A stretch of DNA of 7,776 nt from an uncultured Lachnospiraceae bacterium (GTDB taxonomy: Bacteria; Bacillota; Clostridia; Lachnospirales; Lachnospiraceae): NCBI GenBank assembly GCA_902473545.1, contig CABRSG010000112.1, positions 1 to 7,776 on the forward strand, written 5' to 3'. The notes under the pieces are model-generated. The model saw nothing but the letters and a program-made list of their open reading frames with translations, ran no database searches and was not told the origin of the DNA. The position numbers and the translations under genes are program-made. Positions 6,324-7,776 of this stretch are shown here, piece after piece. Each line of letters begins with the position of its first letter. The first letter of the stretch is position 1.

Positions 6324-6671
6324 ATGCTGTTTATCGAATATCCGAAATGCAGTACCTGCCAGAAGGCGAAAAAGTGGCTGGACGCCCACGGCGTTGCCTA
6401 CACAGACCGTCACATAAAAGAGGAACATCCGACGGCGGACGAATTGCGGGCGTGGCAGGCAAAAAGCGGGCAGCCGCTGAAGAAATTTTTCAATACCAGC
6501 GGAATGCTGTACCGCGAGCTGGGGTTGAAGGATAAGCTGCCCGCGATGAGCGAGGAAGAGCAGATCGCGCTGCTCGCTTCCGACGGGATGTTGGTGAAAC
6601 GCCCGCTTGTGATTCTGGAGGACGGCGTTTTGATCGGCTTCAAGGAGAAGGAGTGGGAGGCAAAGCTGTAA
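6324..6671 (+). CDS. ArsC/Spx-family thioredoxin-fold protein with CXXC motif
   Basis: A 115-residue cytosolic protein of the 'arsenate reductase-related' family (PF03960 type). The start at 6324 is chosen because AAGGAGGGG (6309-6317) lies 6 nt upstream; an in-frame ATG at 6291 falls inside the promoter. The N terminus MLFIEYPKCSTCQKAKKWL has the first beta strand and a CSTC (Cys9-Cys12) redox motif. It is followed by HIKEEHPTADEL, LKKFFNTSG and LVKRPLVI, all family landmarks; the Arg of KRP corresponds to the conserved Arg of ArsC and Spx. The close-set CXXC resembles Spx/YffB-like members, so arsenate reduction is not assured. A thiol-redox or regulatory role is equally possible. No ars genes are nearby. 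It is monocistronic by promoter and downstream hairpin. Confidence 0.87.
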   Translation: MLFIEYPKCSTCQKAKKWLDAHGVAYTDRHIKEEHPTADELRAWQAKSGQPLKKFFNTSGMLYRELGLKDKLPAMSEEEQIALLASDGMLVKRPLVILEDGVLIGFKEKEWEAKL

Positions 6672-6745
6672 CATAAATATATATTTTTTCTGGGATTTGC
6701 TCACACCTCAATCACGTTCTCACGCCTTAAACCCACAGGACTAGC

Positions 6746-6786
6746 TTCGCGTCGCAGCAGGTGTTTGAGGCTGGCGTGAACAGTAA
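6746..6786. repeat. 41-bp exact repeat, copy B of the palindromic element's right half
   Basis: Identical over 41 bp to 4374-4414, beginning TTCGCGTCGCAGCAGG and ending GTGAACAGTAA. The left half differs from copy A, with no TACTGTTCAC end, but TCACGCC (6720-6726) pairs with GGCGTGA (6773-6779), and TTAAAC (6727-6732) pairs with GTTTGA (6763-6768) with one wobble. A hairpin could therefore still form. No direct repeat of the sequence after the right end (TTATGCATC) is found upstream. It may be an older, truncated or recombined copy. Confidence 0.85.
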
Positions 6787-6801
6787 TTATGCATCATAGG
6801 A

Positions 6802-6821
6802 TTCCGGCAAGGGCGCCGGAA
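6802..6821 (+). other. Hairpin 1 upstream of the nicotinamidase gene
   Basis: TTCCGGC (6802-6808) and GCCGGAA (6815-6821) form a perfect 7-bp stem with the 6-nt loop AAGGGC. It lies one base before the next hairpin. No T-run of its own follows. Confidence 0.6.
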
Positions 6822-6822
6822 G

Positions 6823-6857
6823 AGCTCCTTACACGGCAAAAACGTGGGGAGCTTTTT
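6823..6857 (+). terminator. Rho-independent terminator-like hairpin
   Basis: AGCTCC (6823-6828) pairs with GGAGCT (6848-6853), and inside it CACG (6832-6835) pairs with CGTG (6843-6846), with a small asymmetric internal bulge and a 7-nt GCAAAAA loop. The stem runs directly into TTTTT (6853-6857). It could end transcripts from the ArsC-like gene about 150 nt upstream, or act as an attenuator in a leader of the nicotinamidase gene. Confidence 0.6.
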
Positions 6858-6873
6858 GCGCGTGATATTGTTG

Positions 6874-7086
6874 AAAATGCAGATATCATCGGCAGAAAAC
6901 ATCACAGAAAAAATGCAGAAGCTATCGGTAGAAAATATCACAGAAAATGCAGATGCTATCGGCAGAAAACATCACAGAAAAAATGCAGAAGCTATTGGCA
7001 GAAAATATCACAGAAAATGCAGATATCATCGGCAGAAAACATCACAGAAAAATGCAGAAGTTATTAGCAGAAAATATCACAGAAAA
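6874..7086. repeat. Tandem repeat: three copies of a ~70-bp dimeric unit
   Basis: Six units of 36, 34, 36, 34, 35 and 34 nt, each starting AATGCAG and ending ATCACAGAAA. They alternate between an A type (GATATCATCGG or GATGCTATCGG, then CAGAAAACATC) and a B type (GAAGCTATYGG, GAAGTTATTAG, then AGAAAATATC). This gives three 69-70-bp AB dimers. Within each unit a shorter CAGA...ATC motif recurs about twice. Lengths are not multiples of three overall, so it is not a protein repeat. It ends 34 nt before the nicotinamidase start. Confidence 0.92.
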
Positions 7087-7120
7087 TACGGGAGACGTCA
7101 GATAGAAGGGTGGGAAGAAA

Positions 7121-7654
7121 ATGAAGTTATTAGTGGTAGTGGATATGCAGAGGGATTTTATCGACGGCGCGCTTGGCACAAAAGAGGCGCAGGCGATCGT
7201 GGCGAATGTGGCGGAAAAAATCCGCAGCTATCAGCGGGCAGGAGAGAAAATTGTTTTCACCATGGATACGCACGGGGAGGATTATCTGCAGACACAGGAG
7301 GGAGCAAATCTTCCGGTGCCGCATTGCATAAAGGGCACGGCAGGCTGGGAAATCTGTGATCAGATCAGGCAGACGGTGGATTTGCAGGCTGCGAAAATTT
7401 ACGAAAAGGTGACATTTGGTTCCGGAGAATACGCGCTTGACTGGGAAAACGGCTGCTATGCGGACGTCACTGAGGTGGAGCTTGTCGGGCTGTGTACAGA
7501 TATTTGTGTGATATCAAACGCGATGCTGACAAAGGCATTTGCGCCGGAGGTGAAGGTGACGGTGGACGCCGCCTGCTGTGCGGGCGTTACGCCGCAAAGC
7601 CATGAAAACGCGCTGGCAGCGATGAAAATGTGTCAGATTTTTGTGAAGGAATAA
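7121..7654 (+). CDS. pncA: Nicotinamidase-like cysteine hydrolase (isochorismatase superfamily)
   Basis: A 177-residue cytosolic enzyme predicted to hydrolyse nicotinamide to nicotinate and ammonia for NAD salvage. The sequence opens MKLLVVVDMQRDFIDGAL with catalytic Asp8. The metal site is DTH (Asp49, His51) plus His68 in PHCIKGT. Lys96 (YEKVTFGS) and the nucleophile Cys129 (GLCTDICVISNA) complete the Asp-Lys-Cys triad. Asp8, Asp49, His51 and Lys96 fall at the same numbers as in the Mycobacterium tuberculosis PncA as I recall it. The metal-binding DxH...H pattern favours nicotinamidase over isochorismatase, though other amide hydrolases of this fold are possible. The ribosome site is a purine-rich GAAGGGTGGG stretch (7105-7114), less canonical than its neighbours'. 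It sits directly after a tandem repeat and a terminator-like hairpin, which may influence expression. Confidence 0.88.
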   Translation: MKLLVVVDMQRDFIDGALGTKEAQAIVANVAEKIRSYQRAGEKIVFTMDTHGEDYLQTQEGANLPVPHCIKGTAGWEICDQIRQTVDLQAAKIYEKVTFGSGEYALDWENGCYADVTEVELVGLCTDICVISNAMLTKAFAPEVKVTVDAACCAGVTPQSHENALAAMKMCQIFVKE

Positions 7655-7727
7655 GGAACGGAAAGGTGAAATGCTAGAAAAGGCATGTACAGGGTTTTAA
7701 AATAATAAGAAAAACAGGAGAGGATAT

Positions 7728-7776
7728 ATGAAATACGTAGTGATCGGGGCGGGCGGAACCGGCGGTTCCATCGGCG
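7728..7776 (+). CDS. Ketopantoate reductase-type oxidoreductase, first 16 codons only
   Basis: The ATG at 7728 has AGGAGAGG (7716-7723) just upstream. The 16 visible residues, MKYVVIGAGGTGGSIG, are a first beta strand and glycine-rich GxGGxGG loop that binds NAD(P) in a Rossmann fold. This N terminus resembles the ApbA/PanE (2-dehydropantoate 2-reductase) family. Other Rossmann dehydrogenases begin alike, so the function is tentative. It lies 73 nt after the nicotinamidase stop with no terminator visible between them, so cotranscription is possible. The gene runs off the right edge. Confidence 0.7.
   Translation, partial: MKYVVIGAGGTGGSIG

Larger units (their letters stand above)
6672..7120. 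other. Gene-free 449-bp region with repeats and hairpins
   Basis: In order it holds an AT-rich stretch with AAATATATATTT and a T-run, two related C-rich blocks (6702-6733), the 41-bp repeat copy B, two adjacent hairpins (6802-6857) and the tandem repeat (6874-7086). After these come the 3'-most 34 nt, with the nicotinamidase ribosome site. Open frames run through it only because the repeats lack stops. They have no ribosome site and the repeat spacing shifts the frame. No clear promoter for the downstream gene was found. Confidence 0.75.

Noticed and set aside
6674..6690. Terminator right after the ArsC-like gene
   Set aside because: AAATATATATTT plus T's is only a weak AT palindrome without a GC stem; the hairpin at 6823-6857 is a better candidate.
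6765..6793. Promoter inside the 41-bp repeat (TTGAGG with 17 nt to TATGCA)
   Set aside because: The -10 matches only half of consensus, and the same repeat in copy A has no -10 at proper spacing.
6874..7086. CRISPR array
   Set aside because: The units are similar throughout, with no unique spacers, and no cas genes are present. It is a minisatellite-like tandem repeat.
6789..7359. Overlapping plus-strand frames through the tandem repeat (starts at 6789 and 6844)
   Set aside because: No ribosome sites; they begin in or beside the hairpins; repeat lengths of 34-36 nt shift the frame between units; the second runs out of frame into pncA.

Overview
The window looks like chromosome from a Gram-positive anaerobic Firmicute, most likely a Clostridia/Lachnospiraceae-type gut or rumen bacterium. 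The basis is strong AGGAGG-type ribosome sites in front of nearly every gene, AT-rich intergenic DNA around moderately GC-rich genes, and a cellobiose phosphorylase that reads very much like the clostridial enzymes. The genus cannot be fixed from this sequence alone.

Layout. (1) Positions 1-1419, minus strand: the first 473 codons of a GH94 cellobiose phosphorylase that continues beyond the left edge. (2) 1420-1818: a 399-bp AT-rich divergent control region with a promoter on each strand and repeated operator-like motifs. (3) 1819-6244, plus strand: a sugar-uptake locus made of a LacI-family regulator, an extracellular sugar-binding protein and two CUT1-type ABC permeases. No ATPase gene follows. 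(4) 6324-6671: a small ArsC/Spx-fold protein with its own promoter. (5) 6672-7120: a 449-bp stretch without a gene that holds a repeat element, two hairpins (the second terminator-like) and a 212-bp tandem repeat. (6) 7121-7654: a nicotinamidase-like cysteine hydrolase. (7) From 7728: the start of a Rossmann-fold oxidoreductase of ketopantoate-reductase type, cut by the right edge.

How the genes work together. The binding protein and permeases probably import cellobiose or short cello-oligosaccharides. The cytosolic phosphorylase would split them with phosphate into glucose 1-phosphate and glucose, saving one ATP per bond. The LacI-type protein probably represses both directions from the shared control region. 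Its own predicted start point and the phosphorylase -10 box both overlap the same 11-bp motif.

The most unusual content is non-coding. A 69-bp palindromic, MITE-like element sits inside the transporter operon between binding protein and first permease, bracketed by an exact 9-bp direct repeat that looks like a target-site duplication. The right 41 bp of this element recur exactly at 6746-6786 beside the tandem repeat upstream of the nicotinamidase gene, and the match ends on the base predicted as the element's right boundary. I saw no CRISPR array, rRNA, tRNA or transposase gene.
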